64,000 nucleotides of DNA from Candidatus Bathyarchaeota archaeon (GTDB lineage: Archaea > Thermoproteota > Bathyarchaeia > Bathyarchaeales > Bathycorpusculaceae), in assembly GCA_018396705.1 (NCBI GenBank), contig JAGTQZ010000001.1, forward strand, positions 62,001-126,000, in the 5' to 3' direction. Positions 47,800 to 55,428 of this stretch are shown piece after piece. Within the stretch, counting starts at the first letter, position 1. Each line of letters starts with the position of its first letter. The translations under genes and the position numbers were made by a program. The notes beneath the pieces are model-generated. The model was not told the DNA's origin and ran no database searches. It saw only the letters and a list, made by a program, of their open reading frames with translations.

Positions 47800-48111
47800 A
47801 TGAAAAACATAGACAAGTTTAGGGCTAGGGTGTTCAACGCGCTTGCTGATCCTGTTAGGCTTAAGATTCTCGAGTTCTTGCGCAGTGGTGAGCGCTGTGT
47901 CTGCGAAATTGTCCCTTATGTTGGGATAGCTCAGCCACTGGTTTCTAGGCACTTGGCGATCCTGAAGCGGTGCGGACTTGTAAGGGATAGGAAAGAGGGA
48001 AACAAGCGGTTCTATTCGGTGACAAGTCCGACTGTTTTCAGGGTGATTGACGCTGTTGACACAAGTTTTGTGGATGCACTTATGAAGCATGTTGTTGAAC
48101 AAATAGCCTAG
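47800..48111 (+). CDS. arsR: ArsR/SmtB-family metal-responsive repressor
   Basis: It is 103 residues from the ATG; a GTG at 47788 would add four. The winged helix contains Ala-Asp-Pro-Val-Arg-Leu-Lys-Ile-Leu and the metal-site motif Glu-Arg-Cys-Val-Cys-Glu at helix 3, the classic arsenite/antimonite or Cd/Pb sensing site. The recognition helix is Ile-Ala-Gln-Pro-Leu-Val-Ser-Arg-His-Leu. It precedes two thioredoxin-like genes and is divergent from the permease operon. Confidence 0.9.
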   Translation: MKNIDKFRARVFNALADPVRLKILEFLRSGERCVCEIVPYVGIAQPLVSRHLAILKRCGLVRDRKEGNKRFYSVTSPTVFRVIDAVDTSFVDALMKHVVEQIA

Positions 48112-48126
48112 AGGGGGGAGTTAAAA

Positions 48127-48387
48127 ATGGTTGTGAAGGTTGAAACTTTCACGGCTGAACCGCCATGTGCGGGTTGCCTAAAACTTTTGGAGTATGCGGA
48201 TTTGATTAAGGCGAGATATGGCGATAGAGTGGAAGTGGTAAAGCATATCGGGCCATGCGAGGAGTTCAGCAAATACGGCTTAACAGTGGTTCCAGCCATA
48301 GTCTTCAATGAAGGCAAAATAAAAATCATGGGTGTCTGCCCAAGCCTTCAAACCATCGAGGCGGCGCTTAAGGAAATGGGGGTTTAG
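48127..48387 (+). CDS. Thioredoxin-like small redox protein, copy 2
   Basis: It is 86 residues. Pro-Pro-Cys-Ala-Gly-Cys gives an intact CxxC, followed by Val-Val-Pro-Ala-Ile-Val as the cis-Pro loop. A GGGGGG sequence about 9 bases upstream of the ATG serves as ribosome binding site. It is a paralogue of the next gene and of the 47442 gene. It probably reduces or carries a metalloid or thiol intermediate. Confidence 0.82.
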   Translation: MVVKVETFTAEPPCAGCLKLLEYADLIKARYGDRVEVVKHIGPCEEFSKYGLTVVPAIVFNEGKIKIMGVCPSLQTIEAALKEMGV

Positions 48388-48390
48388 AAC

Positions 48391-48651
48391 ATGCCGGTAA
48401 AAGTTGAAGTTTTCACTTCTGAACCGCCATGCTCCGGCGGAAGACTGCTCCTCAAACTCGTAGAGAAAATCAAAGAGGAGTATATGGACAAGATAGAGGT
48501 TGAAATTTACCGTGGAATGAACCCGAAATTAAGCGAGTATGGCATAAACGCCAGCCCCGCGGTAGTCATCGACAAGGACATTCGTATAATAGGGGTTTGC
48601 CCAAGTGAAGAAACCTTCAAAGAAGCATTAAGAGAGGCAGGCGTTCAATAG
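48391..48651 (+). CDS. Thioredoxin-like paralogue with degenerate CxxC
   Basis: It is 86 residues, about 45% identical by eye to the preceding gene. Pro-Pro-Cys-Ser-Gly-Gly replaces the CxxC, so the resolving Cys is missing; Ala-Ser-Pro-Ala-Val-Val is the cis-Pro segment. A single Cys could form mixed disulfides or bind a metal. The gene's stop (TAG) overlaps the GTG of the ferredoxin pseudogene. Confidence 0.8.
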   Translation: MPVKVEVFTSEPPCSGGRLLLKLVEKIKEEYMDKIEVEIYRGMNPKLSEYGINASPAVVIDKDIRIIGVCPSEETFKEALREAGVQ

Positions 48652-48988
48652 TGTCCGAGGTTGTCAAACAGACTTGGCGTGGAATACCCCGCGAGAAGAT
48701 AGATTGGCATCCAACCGTTGACCCGGAACTTTGCATAGGATGCGGTATATGCGTCTTAAATTGCGGGAAAAACGTTTACCGGTTCGACTACGAGAAAATG
48801 TGGTTGTTGTTGCAAATCCAATGAACTGCATGGTGGGCTGCACAACATGCCAAAACACTTGCCCGCAACACGCAATAAGTTTTCCGCCGTTATCTTACCT
48901 GCACAAGTTGATAAAGAAGAATATGGTGGTGCAACGTAGCAGAGAAGAACTACTAGCAAACAGGACAAAATACGAGGTTAAAAAGTAG
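48651..48988 (+). pseudogene. Ferredoxin gene with a frameshift in an A-run
   Basis: The first part (48651 to about 48798, GTG start) has Cys-Ile-Gly-Cys-Gly-Ile-Cys-Val-Leu-Asn-Cys. After a run of four As at 48795-48798 the coding frame shifts by one to give Val-Val-Val-Ala-Asn-Pro, then Cys-Met-Val-Gly-Cys-Thr-Thr-Cys and Cys-Pro-Gln-His-Ala-Ile-Ser-Phe-Pro to TAG at 48988. Five As would restore a full two-cluster ferredoxin like the one at 45781. This is either a sequencing error or recent inactivation. Confidence 0.7.
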
Positions 48989-49002
48989 TTTGGAGATGCC
49001 TT

Positions 49003-49593
49003 TTGGAGAAAAACGCCGAGGATTTGGCTGAACTTCTTTTTGCAGATGTTATTGTCAGAAAGATTAAGATCAAGGAGATTTCGCCTTGCACCGCCGACCC
49101 GGAAAGGATTAAGTTTTTGGCGCAGGCTGACAAGCTCCTGGAAGATGTTTTGCCGATTCTCTATTTGGCTATTCCAAACGCCAAATACTCCGAAAAGCTT
49201 GGCGCATTAAGCTATATGTACCAGCAACACTTGATAACCATCTTCGCTAATGGCAGAGTCAGCATGACTTACGTTAAAGATAGAGACGAGGCAAACCAGC
49301 TTGTTGAAGAGGCTAGGCGGCTGATAAACCGCGCCATAATATACTTGAAAACCCATGGAAAGCCAAGCCCCGAGACCGTTCAAGCCAAAAAAGAGCTGAC
49401 GCCAGTAAAAATTTACGAGATGCTGCCAAAAACGAACTGCAAAATGTGTAGAGAACAAGGCTGCTTCGCCTTTGCAACCAAACTCTTAAACGGAGAGAAA
49501 ACACTGCAAGATTGCCCACCACTAGACTATAAGGAGCACAGCAAACTCAAGTTTCAAATAGAGAAAATGCTCAGCCCAATCAAGTTGAAGTAG
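49003..49593 (+). CDS. Iron-sulfur protein with CdhE/AcsC-type cluster domain
   Basis: It is 196 residues with a TTG start. The N-terminal 130 residues are helical/beta with no known motif. The C-terminal 60 have Tyr-Glu-Met-Leu-Pro-Lys-Thr-Asn-Cys-Lys-Met-Cys, then Gly-Cys-Phe-Ala-Phe-Ala and Asp-Cys-Pro-Pro, the four-Cys 4Fe-4S domain known from corrinoid Fe-S protein subunits. It is expected to move electrons within this cluster, possibly to the thioredoxin-like proteins. Confidence 0.75.
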   Translation: MEKNAEDLAELLFADVIVRKIKIKEISPCTADPERIKFLAQADKLLEDVLPILYLAIPNAKYSEKLGALSYMYQQHLITIFANGRVSMTYVKDRDEANQLVEEARRLINRAIIYLKTHGKPSPETVQAKKELTPVKIYEMLPKTNCKMCREQGCFAFATKLLNGEKTLQDCPPLDYKEHSKLKFQIEKMLSPIKLK

Positions 49594-49615
49594 AAGCAAC
49601 TGCAACTTTCAAAAC

Positions 49616-49628
49616 ATATTTAAATATT
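49616..49628. promoter_or_regulatory. Second copy of the ATATTTAAATATT operator/TATA motif
   Basis: This 13-base word is identical to the core of the palindrome at 47751-47766. It lies 18-30 bases before the ArsR ATG at 49646, so transcription would start almost at the ATG (leaderless). It may be the binding site for one or both ArsR proteins. Confidence 0.5.
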
Positions 49629-49645
49629 TTGTTTCGTAATCAGCC

Positions 49646-50059
49646 ATGGGATTCAATAGAATGTCCAAGCCAAAGATTAATGAAAGACTCATGCGGCTGG
49701 TGATTTCTGGACTTTGCCCTCGCGAGGACCCAACAAAATATGCGGAAGAACTAAAAGAGTTAGCCAACGCTGTTGTAAACGTTGACGAAGCTGAAAGTCT
49801 GTGCAGGACTTTAAGGGCGTTAGCAGACACAAACAGGATAAGAATTCTGAAACTGTTAGAGGTTAGGGAAATGTGCGTCTGCGAGATCATGATCGCTCTT
49901 GGATTGACTCAGCCAACTGCCTCGCATCACCTTGGTATACTGGAAAATGCCGGACTTATAAAGGGACGAAAAGAAGGTAAATGGGTCTTCTATAAAATTG
50001 CGAAGCCGGGATTGATGCGGATCATGCAAGAATTAGAAAAATTGGGAACGGAGGAGTAA
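49646..50059 (+). CDS. ArsR-family repressor with N-terminal extension
   Basis: It is 137 residues. After a 50-residue N-terminal extension, the winged helix has Leu-Ala-Asp-Thr-Asn-Arg-Ile-Arg-Ile-Leu, the metal motif Glu-Met-Cys-Val-Cys-Glu and recognition helix Leu-Thr-Gln-Pro-Thr-Ala-Ser-His-His-Leu. It shares the CVCE motif and operator core with the first ArsR. The extension has one Cys (Leu-Cys-Pro-Arg-Glu-Asp) that may add a ligand. The gene is at the right edge of the redox cluster. Confidence 0.88.
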   Translation: MGFNRMSKPKINERLMRLVISGLCPREDPTKYAEELKELANAVVNVDEAESLCRTLRALADTNRIRILKLLEVREMCVCEIMIALGLTQPTASHHLGILENAGLIKGRKEGKWVFYKIAKPGLMRIMQELEKLGTEE

Positions 50060-50075
50060 GTGTTAATTTGGTATT

Positions 50076-50651
50076 TCACCTTGGTTTGCATATTATCTCT
50101 CGAATCTTACGCCTATTCTCCTTCATGCCAAAAATGGATTCTAGTTGCAGGAAATCTTTGCTTTTTAAGGCTTCCATAACTATGGCTGTGTCTACGCCCC
50201 CACCCTTTTCGTAGCCAAGCATTCCGGTTCCGCCGACCGCAATAATTTCTTCACCTGGCTTGATGTAGCCGGCGTCCGCCGCAACCAAGGCCACTTCAAC
50301 ACATACTTTGAGTCCTTCGCCGAACCTGCGGAGGGTATCTTGCACTTGTTCTGGATACTCGTACTGGAAATCAGATGCATAACAGAAGTTGTGGCCTAAC
50401 TGCTTCAACTTATCCTGCAATGTTTTTGGGAACTCTGGAAATTTTGGTCCACGTATCCCAATGACTGTCAGCTTTACGTTGCTGTCTTTGAAAATTTCTA
50501 AGGCTTTTTCTGCAGAGAAGCCAGTTATGGAGGCTAGAACAATATTTTTGATGGCTCTTTTTTCAGCTCGCTCCTTAACAAGTTTAAGGGTGGTCTCTGT
50601 ATTATGTTTTCCACCGGACTCAAAGTAAACGATTTTTTCTTCGGTTGGCAT
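50076..50651 (-). CDS. Pyruvate kinase C-terminal domain-like protein
   Basis: It is 191 residues. The opening Val-Tyr-Phe-Glu-Ser-Gly-Gly-Lys-His-Asn-Thr-Glu-Thr-Thr-Leu and the Val-Leu-Ala-Ser-Ile-Thr-Gly-Phe-Ser-Ala segment match the stand-alone PK_C domain family (COG1751-like). The end has Ile-Ala-Val-Gly-Gly-Thr-Gly-Met-Leu-Gly. Pyruvate kinase uses this domain for regulation; the stand-alone protein has no assigned reaction. It converges with the second ArsR gene. Confidence 0.75.
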   Translation of the reverse strand: MPTEEKIVYFESGGKHNTETTLKLVKERAEKRAIKNIVLASITGFSAEKALEIFKDSNVKLTVIGIRGPKFPEFPKTLQDKLKQLGHNFCYASDFQYEYPEQVQDTLRRFGEGLKVCVEVALVAADAGYIKPGEEIIAVGGTGMLGYEKGGGVDTAIVMEALKSKDFLQLESIFGMKENRRKIREIICKPR

Positions 50652-50673
50652 ACGTTTTTCCCTCTTTAAAACT

Positions 50674-51051
50674 TTAAATGGTCCAATACGAGCATATTAA
50701 GATGTCTTCTCGTTTGAACTCCTTTTTGAGGAACTTTATAACATCCTCTTCTTCTAGATATCTGTTTCCATGCTTATCCCTCTTCAGTGGAATGCTTGTC
50801 TCTCTAAGCTTTTCACCTTCTGGGAAATCTAAAAAAACATAGTAAGCAGGCCCTGAAGGTAGTATAAGCCTCAAATTGGTTAGTTCTCTTTTTGGCGATA
50901 AACCATTTTGTTCTATATTATAGACTATGGCTTGAGGTTTCAGGCTTTCAGCTAAACGTTTAAACTCAATCCAACTCCTAACCTTGACTACACCCTCGCT
51001 CGGACTCTCTTTTGGCCGCATGTTTGCATCATAACAATGTTGGGCTTTCAT
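50674..51051 (-). CDS. Hypothetical alpha/beta protein
   Basis: Up to 125 residues; a later start at the Met at codon 11 is possible. Segments include Ser-Trp-Ile-Glu-Phe-Lys-Arg-Leu-Ala-Glu, Thr-Asn-Leu-Arg-Leu-Ile-Leu-Pro-Ser-Gly-Pro and a C-terminal Asp-Val-Ile-Lys-Phe-Leu-Lys-Lys. No family is recognised. It lies 22 bases upstream of the PK_C-like gene and may be co-transcribed. Confidence 0.6.
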   Translation of the reverse strand: MKAQHCYDANMRPKESPSEGVVKVRSWIEFKRLAESLKPQAIVYNIEQNGLSPKRELTNLRLILPSGPAYYVFLDFPEGEKLRETSIPLKRDKHGNRYLEEEDVIKFLKKEFKREDILICSYWTI

Positions 51052-51069
51052 ATTTAAGGACGTTGTAGC

Positions 51070-51204
51070 CTATGGAAAGAGTTCTATTTCCTTCTTGGCA
51101 CCGCATTTGGTGCACACGAGTCTGACGTGTGACTTGTCTTCTGTGAGGTCTTCAGCTTTCCATTCATGTTCACATTCAGCCTTGTCTTCTTTTGTTTTAC
51201 ACAT
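51070..51204 (-). CDS. Small zinc-finger protein (44 residues)
   Basis: This short frame has a GAGGG about 7 bases before the ATG. The protein has Cys-Glu-His at residues 11-13 and Cys-Thr-Lys-Cys at 31-34, a plausible four-ligand zinc finger, with a central Leu-Thr-Glu-Asp-Lys-Ser-His-Val-Arg-Leu strand. It is upstream of the hypothetical 50674 gene. The small size makes it easy to miss. Confidence 0.6.
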   Translation of the reverse strand: MCKTKEDKAECEHEWKAEDLTEDKSHVRLVCTKCGAKKEIELFP

Positions 51205-51347
51205 GATTGTCCCTCAGCATTACTTCATATTCAAAAATTTAAATTTATTGTTTTATTGTATATCTGTTACATAAATTAGGCCAATAATAGAAGCCTTGAA
51301 AACAATAACCATAAGAATTTTGACTGAGGTAAGTGGAGGCAAACACG

Positions 51348-51869
51348 TTATTTTTCTGCAAAGACTCTTGCAACTTTTTGTAGTTCTTTTGTTATGGATA
51401 ATAGGAATTTCACTCTTTTTTCAATACTTGCCCTGTATGAGTTGATCATTGCTTTTAATCCAGCCATTATATCACCCATTATTGAGACAAGTAGTTCACG
51501 GTTGTTTTGCTCCTTCAAGTTAAGCAACTCTACCTCAGCACTTTCGTAAACCAGCACCAGCTGTCCGTCCGGGTAGAGATACGCCTTGTTCAATTTTTTA
51601 TCGTGAATTTTTGGAAGCGAGGACTGCCATATTTCTATGGACTTATTGAATTTCCTTAAAATTGCTAATAATGTGTTAAAGAATTCAGTGATGATGCTTT
51701 CTTCCTCTTTTAGAATTTCAGATATTTGGCCAGCATTTTCCTGTATTTCTCTTGAGAAGTCTAAGGCTTCGTCGTTTGATTTTCCACTTTCGATGGTCGA
51801 ATCTATTGTAACTGGGGGTTCGCTACTTTCAACTGTTAATGGGTTTTCTTCTCCATTCAATAAAGACAC
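51348..51869 (-). CDS. Hypothetical coiled-coil protein divergent from the MoxR operon
   Basis: It is 173 residues. The acidic N-terminus is followed by helices (Ile-Leu-Lys-Glu-Glu-Glu-Ser-Ile-Ile) and a strand-containing centre (Tyr-Leu-Tyr-Pro-Asp-Gly-Gln-Leu-Val-Leu-Val-Tyr), then a long C-terminal helix. No family is known to me. It shares a 184-base divergent promoter with the MoxR-VWA pair and may be part of the same system. Confidence 0.6.
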   Translation of the reverse strand: MSLLNGEENPLTVESSEPPVTIDSTIESGKSNDEALDFSREIQENAGQISEILKEEESIITEFFNTLLAILRKFNKSIEIWQSSLPKIHDKKLNKAYLYPDGQLVLVYESAEVELLNLKEQNNRELLVSIMGDIMAGLKAMINSYRASIEKRVKFLLSITKELQKVARVFAEK

Positions 51870-52053
51870 CGTTAGGCTATGTACACTATTCTAATGACGG
51901 TGTTGGGTATGTTATAAAACATAGTCTGTTAGGATGTATTACGCACAGTGGGCGTATGCTGTGTATTTGTTGGGCTGAAGATTCAATCTTATATATTGAG
52001 ACACAATATTTTTATCATCGCCCTCCAACATAATCTTAGAGCGGGGGAGATCA
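51870..52053. promoter_or_regulatory. Divergent promoter of the MoxR-VWA operon
   Basis: A TATA-like TCTTATATATT at 51987-51997 and a GGGGGAG ribosome binding site just before the ATG at 52054 serve the plus-strand operon. A short inverted repeat ATGTT-ATAA-AACAT at 51909-51922 lies further upstream and may serve the minus-strand gene. Confidence 0.45.
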
Positions 52054-53094
52054 ATGGTAGGCGAACAAAAACTTGGATATGCAACCGACGCATTCAAGGC
52101 AAGCAGAGAATACAGTGTAAAGACAGAATCCGTATCCCTCAAACGGGGGAATTCAAAAGTAACAGTAAGCGTAACAAGAAGGCGTCAAATGTCAGAGTCG
52201 CCCTTGTACCACAAATATGACATAGCAAAATACGATCTCCACCCGGGATACGTGTTTCCAGATTTTCTACAGGACTTAATTCCAAAAGGCACCCCTGAAT
52301 ACGTTGATAGCGGTCAAAGATATGTAGAAAGAATAGTTCGCGCCCTTTACTACTTTAAGCAGTGTGCTTTAATCGGACCTTCTGGAACTGGGAAAACACA
52401 CATAACATATCTTGTCGCTGAATTAACGGGACTGCCCATATGGGAGGTGAACTGTGGACTACAGACGTCTTCCTACGACCTTATTGGAAGGTTCATTGGT
52501 TTAGGAAAAGAAAACTGGGTTGACGGCCCGGTGACGTCCTGGCTTAGGTACGGCGGCCTATTATACCTTGACGAAGCCAACATGATGAAGCAAGATGTAG
52601 CCACAAGACTCAACCCTGTGCTTGACACGCGAGGCCATTTAGTGTTAAATGAAAAAGACAACGAAATAGTTGTTAGGCATCCCTACGCCTACCTAATAAT
52701 CAGCATGAACCCCTTCTCCGCCGAGTTCGCCGGGACAAAGCCTCTAAACGCTGCCTTCAGAAGACGAATGAGCGTCTGGATAAACTTTGATTACGAAAGC
52801 GTCGGAGACAGAATCTCCCAAAAAGAGGTTGAACTTTTAATAAAAAGATCTCAAATCGACGAAGACACAGCCTACAAGATCATTAGGGTCGGCGCTGAAA
52901 TGCGGAGACAATATAAGGCTGGAGATCTGCCCTACGGGCCTTCCATAGGCGACCTAATTCATTGGGCAGTCCTAATAAAAGATGGTTCAGACCCTCTAAC
53001 CGCAGCTGAAGAAACCATAGTCGCATTAACCAGCGACAGCGCCGAAGTGCAAGCGGACGTCAGAAGACTGATAGAAGCAGTTTTCAAGTCTTAA
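52054..53094 (+). CDS. MoxR-family AAA+ ATPase
   Basis: It is 346 residues. The N-terminal 70 residues are basic and not conserved. The ATPase has Walker A Gly-Pro-Ser-Gly-Thr-Gly-Lys-Thr (about 112-119), Walker B Leu-Leu-Tyr-Leu-Asp-Glu-Ala-Asn (about 170-177), sensor 1 Ile-Ser-Met-Asn and an Arg finger in Ala-Phe-Arg-Arg-Arg. MoxR ATPases work with VWA proteins to insert metals or remodel target complexes. It is 14 bases ahead of the VWA gene. Confidence 0.9.
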   Translation: MVGEQKLGYATDAFKASREYSVKTESVSLKRGNSKVTVSVTRRRQMSESPLYHKYDIAKYDLHPGYVFPDFLQDLIPKGTPEYVDSGQRYVERIVRALYYFKQCALIGPSGTGKTHITYLVAELTGLPIWEVNCGLQTSSYDLIGRFIGLGKENWVDGPVTSWLRYGGLLYLDEANMMKQDVATRLNPVLDTRGHLVLNEKDNEIVVRHPYAYLIISMNPFSAEFAGTKPLNAAFRRRMSVWINFDYESVGDRISQKEVELLIKRSQIDEDTAYKIIRVGAEMRRQYKAGDLPYGPSIGDLIHWAVLIKDGSDPLTAAEETIVALTSDSAEVQADVRRLIEAVFKS

Positions 53095-53108
53095 ATTTCT
53101 GAAAAGCG

Positions 53109-54842
53109 GTGAAACCGCACTTGGGTTTCCAAGAATATGCATGGTCCCTCTTTTCTGAAAAAGACCTCCTAAAAACAAAGATTTTGGTCACTTCTAGATA
53201 TCAATGTCCCCAACTTATTCGTAGAAATGACGAACTTGATGTGATGCTTCCAGAACCAAAAATTGCAGTGAACGCCGATGGAGAAGAAACAATTCATTTT
53301 GCTGGTTACATTTTTCCTTCTGATAACCTCGGTAAGAAACAGCTGGTAAGTCTTTTCAGAGCCTCTGTTTTCCATATGAGTGCCCACGTCCTTTCATTAA
53401 ACTTCAAGGATTACGAGGAATGGAACAGCAACAAAGACCCTCGTATTATAGGGTTCGTAATCTCTCTCATTGAGGACATAGTAGCCAACGCGTATATCTC
53501 GACATGGTATCCAGACAAGCTTATTGACTTAGCCTTGGCAAACGCTTTAGCCTTAAAGAGGATACGAGCCATAAAGAGTATACATAATCCGGCTACGAAA
53601 CTCATGGTTGCCCTACTCACTGAGGTGCATATGGGTGGTTTGGAAAAATTTAAAGACGTCATACCGACAACTCTCCTAAGCGCTCTGAAAGAGTTTAAAG
53701 AAAAAACGTTGCTATCATTTACTGATGAAAGTTTGAAGTTGAAAGATGAAAAACTTAGGATAGCTGACCAGATTTATTCAACCGTGGAAAACAGCGGTCC
53801 AATAGTAGAAACACCAAGCCTCCCACACACTGAAAAACTTGAAAAAACTTTTGATCTTCCACAGCTTCCAATAATTAATTCTGACATTTTTCTTGATGGC
53901 GATTTTAAAAAATGTTTAGAGTTTTTAGGTGGAAGTTTCCCCGTTAACAATCTAGACGATGCGTGGAAAAAAGTTGTTGAAAACGAGGCCATCCAAGTTT
54001 ATGAGTCTTATAAGCGTCAAAAAGAAAAAAATGAGAAAATACTTTCCCGTTATCAAAATTTAATCGTCTCAACCCATTTCAAGTCCGTAGAATTTCCAGA
54101 AAAAGATTACACGGAGTATCTGAGGATTAAGGCTAGATGCAAAAGTGAAGCACATAGACTTATCGAGAGCCTTCTGGTGGCAAGAGACGCAATAGACGAA
54201 GATCCTAGAAAAATGTATGGCGTCTTAGATTTGCAGGATGTAATCCAAGTTATTGCAAGCAAAAGCCCAAGAATGGACGTTTTCCTGTTAGATGAAAACA
54301 TAAGCAAAAGCTATTCATGGATTATACTTTTAGATGCAAGTAAGAGCATGGAGATCGTAAAAGACTTCGCACTTGAACTGTTTCTCATACTCGGGGAAGC
54401 AGCCAACGAGTTACTACTCGACCCACACTCATGGGCAATGTATGCCTTTAACGATCGTTTTTATGTAATAAAGGATATGAAAGAACGCTACAATGTTGAT
54501 GTCAAATCGCGCATAGGTGGATTACAATTCGACGGTTTATCATACATGCCTGATGCGTTAAATTTAGCAGGAGAAATAATCAAAACCAGAAACGAAAATC
54601 TAAGACTTATTACGGTAATTTCAGATGGATGGCCATACGGATACCAAAACATAGACACAGCTTTATCCGAAACCGTTAATGCACTACAAAGTAAACGGAT
54701 TGATATTGTTGGAATAGGGGCTCAAGCGCAGAGAATGAGATTTCTCTTTCGCAATCACTCAATTGTTTTTACTCACCGTGATTTAACAAAGAAGTTTGCG
54801 GATATCTACATGGAGTTGAGTAGAATCGCGATTGAAACATGA
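53109..54842 (+). CDS. VWA-domain protein, partner of MoxR (NorD/CobT-like)
   Basis: It is 577 residues with a GTG start. The N-terminal 390 residues are helical with a zincin-like look in no clear motif. The C-terminal VWA domain (about 400-575) has the MIDAS Leu-Asp-Ala-Ser-Lys-Ser-Met (about 407-413), a Thr-like position in Gly-Leu-Ser-Tyr-Met-Pro-Asp-Ala and Val-Ile-Ser-Asp-Gly-Trp-Pro. The pair probably forms a metal-insertase or remodelling machine; no clear substrate gene is nearby. Confidence 0.85.
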   Translation: MKPHLGFQEYAWSLFSEKDLLKTKILVTSRYQCPQLIRRNDELDVMLPEPKIAVNADGEETIHFAGYIFPSDNLGKKQLVSLFRASVFHMSAHVLSLNFKDYEEWNSNKDPRIIGFVISLIEDIVANAYISTWYPDKLIDLALANALALKRIRAIKSIHNPATKLMVALLTEVHMGGLEKFKDVIPTTLLSALKEFKEKTLLSFTDESLKLKDEKLRIADQIYSTVENSGPIVETPSLPHTEKLEKTFDLPQLPIINSDIFLDGDFKKCLEFLGGSFPVNNLDDAWKKVVENEAIQVYESYKRQKEKNEKILSRYQNLIVSTHFKSVEFPEKDYTEYLRIKARCKSEAHRLIESLLVARDAIDEDPRKMYGVLDLQDVIQVIASKSPRMDVFLLDENISKSYSWIILLDASKSMEIVKDFALELFLILGEAANELLLDPHSWAMYAFNDRFYVIKDMKERYNVDVKSRIGGLQFDGLSYMPDALNLAGEIIKTRNENLRLITVISDGWPYGYQNIDTALSETVNALQSKRIDIVGIGAQAQRMRFLFRNHSIVFTHRDLTKKFADIYMELSRIAIET

Positions 54843-55138
54843 AAATTCCCAAAAAGATTTTGAGTCGCTGAAGAAGAAAATTCATTTAAACAACGGCTTC
54901 CTCTTCACTGCATTAGGCATGCTGTTGCTCCAATAATAGAAACGTCGCAAGGTCTATGACTCCGGTAATCGCACAATCTTAACTGGTGTGGGACGAAATG
55001 AGCTTTGGGCATGAAAATCAAGGAGCATGGCGGTGCAACAATAGCCAAGACAAAAGCCCATGTACCGCATTTAGAATACCAGATCGACAATAGAAGAATG
55101 CATAGAAGAACTACTACTTGCCTAAAATGATGTAGATT
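54843..55138. other. Intergenic stretch without a convincing gene
   Basis: Nearly 300 bases between the VWA gene and tRNA-Thr hold only short frames. One ATG-started frame of 39 codons (near 55012) ends before the tRNA, but its composition is not convincing. No regulatory element stands out. Confidence 0.5.
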
Positions 55139-55140
55139 GA

Positions 55141-55214
55141 AGCCTCGGGCGGGCTTCGATCCCGCGACCTACGGCTTACGAGGCCGTTGCTCTACCAGGC
55201 TGAGCTACCGAGGC
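55141..55214 (-). tRNA. tRNA-Thr (anticodon CGT)
   Basis: On the minus strand, GCCTCGG/CCGAGGC forms the acceptor stem, GCTC/GAGC the D stem, ACGGC/GCCGT the anticodon stem with loop CTCGTAA (anticodon CGT) and GCGGG/CCCGC the T stem with loop ATCGAAG. The discriminator is T, as in archaeal tRNA-Thr, and CCA is not encoded. The T-loop begins with A instead of T. Confidence 0.92.
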
Positions 55215-55428
55215 ACTTTTTGGGATACGCTAATTATTAAGGTATTTGAATTTAGCTGACTTTTAAGATGTTCGGAAGAAAATGGCGCGATCAAAAGTTT
55301 TTTCGATAATAATATTTCGTTGGGGTTTCTGGTTGTGTAGCAACGTATTCCAGCTTTGGCAGGTTTTTCGCAGAATGTTTAAGAGTTTCTTATGCTTTGC
55401 TATCAACAGGGACGAAGGTGTCTGAATT

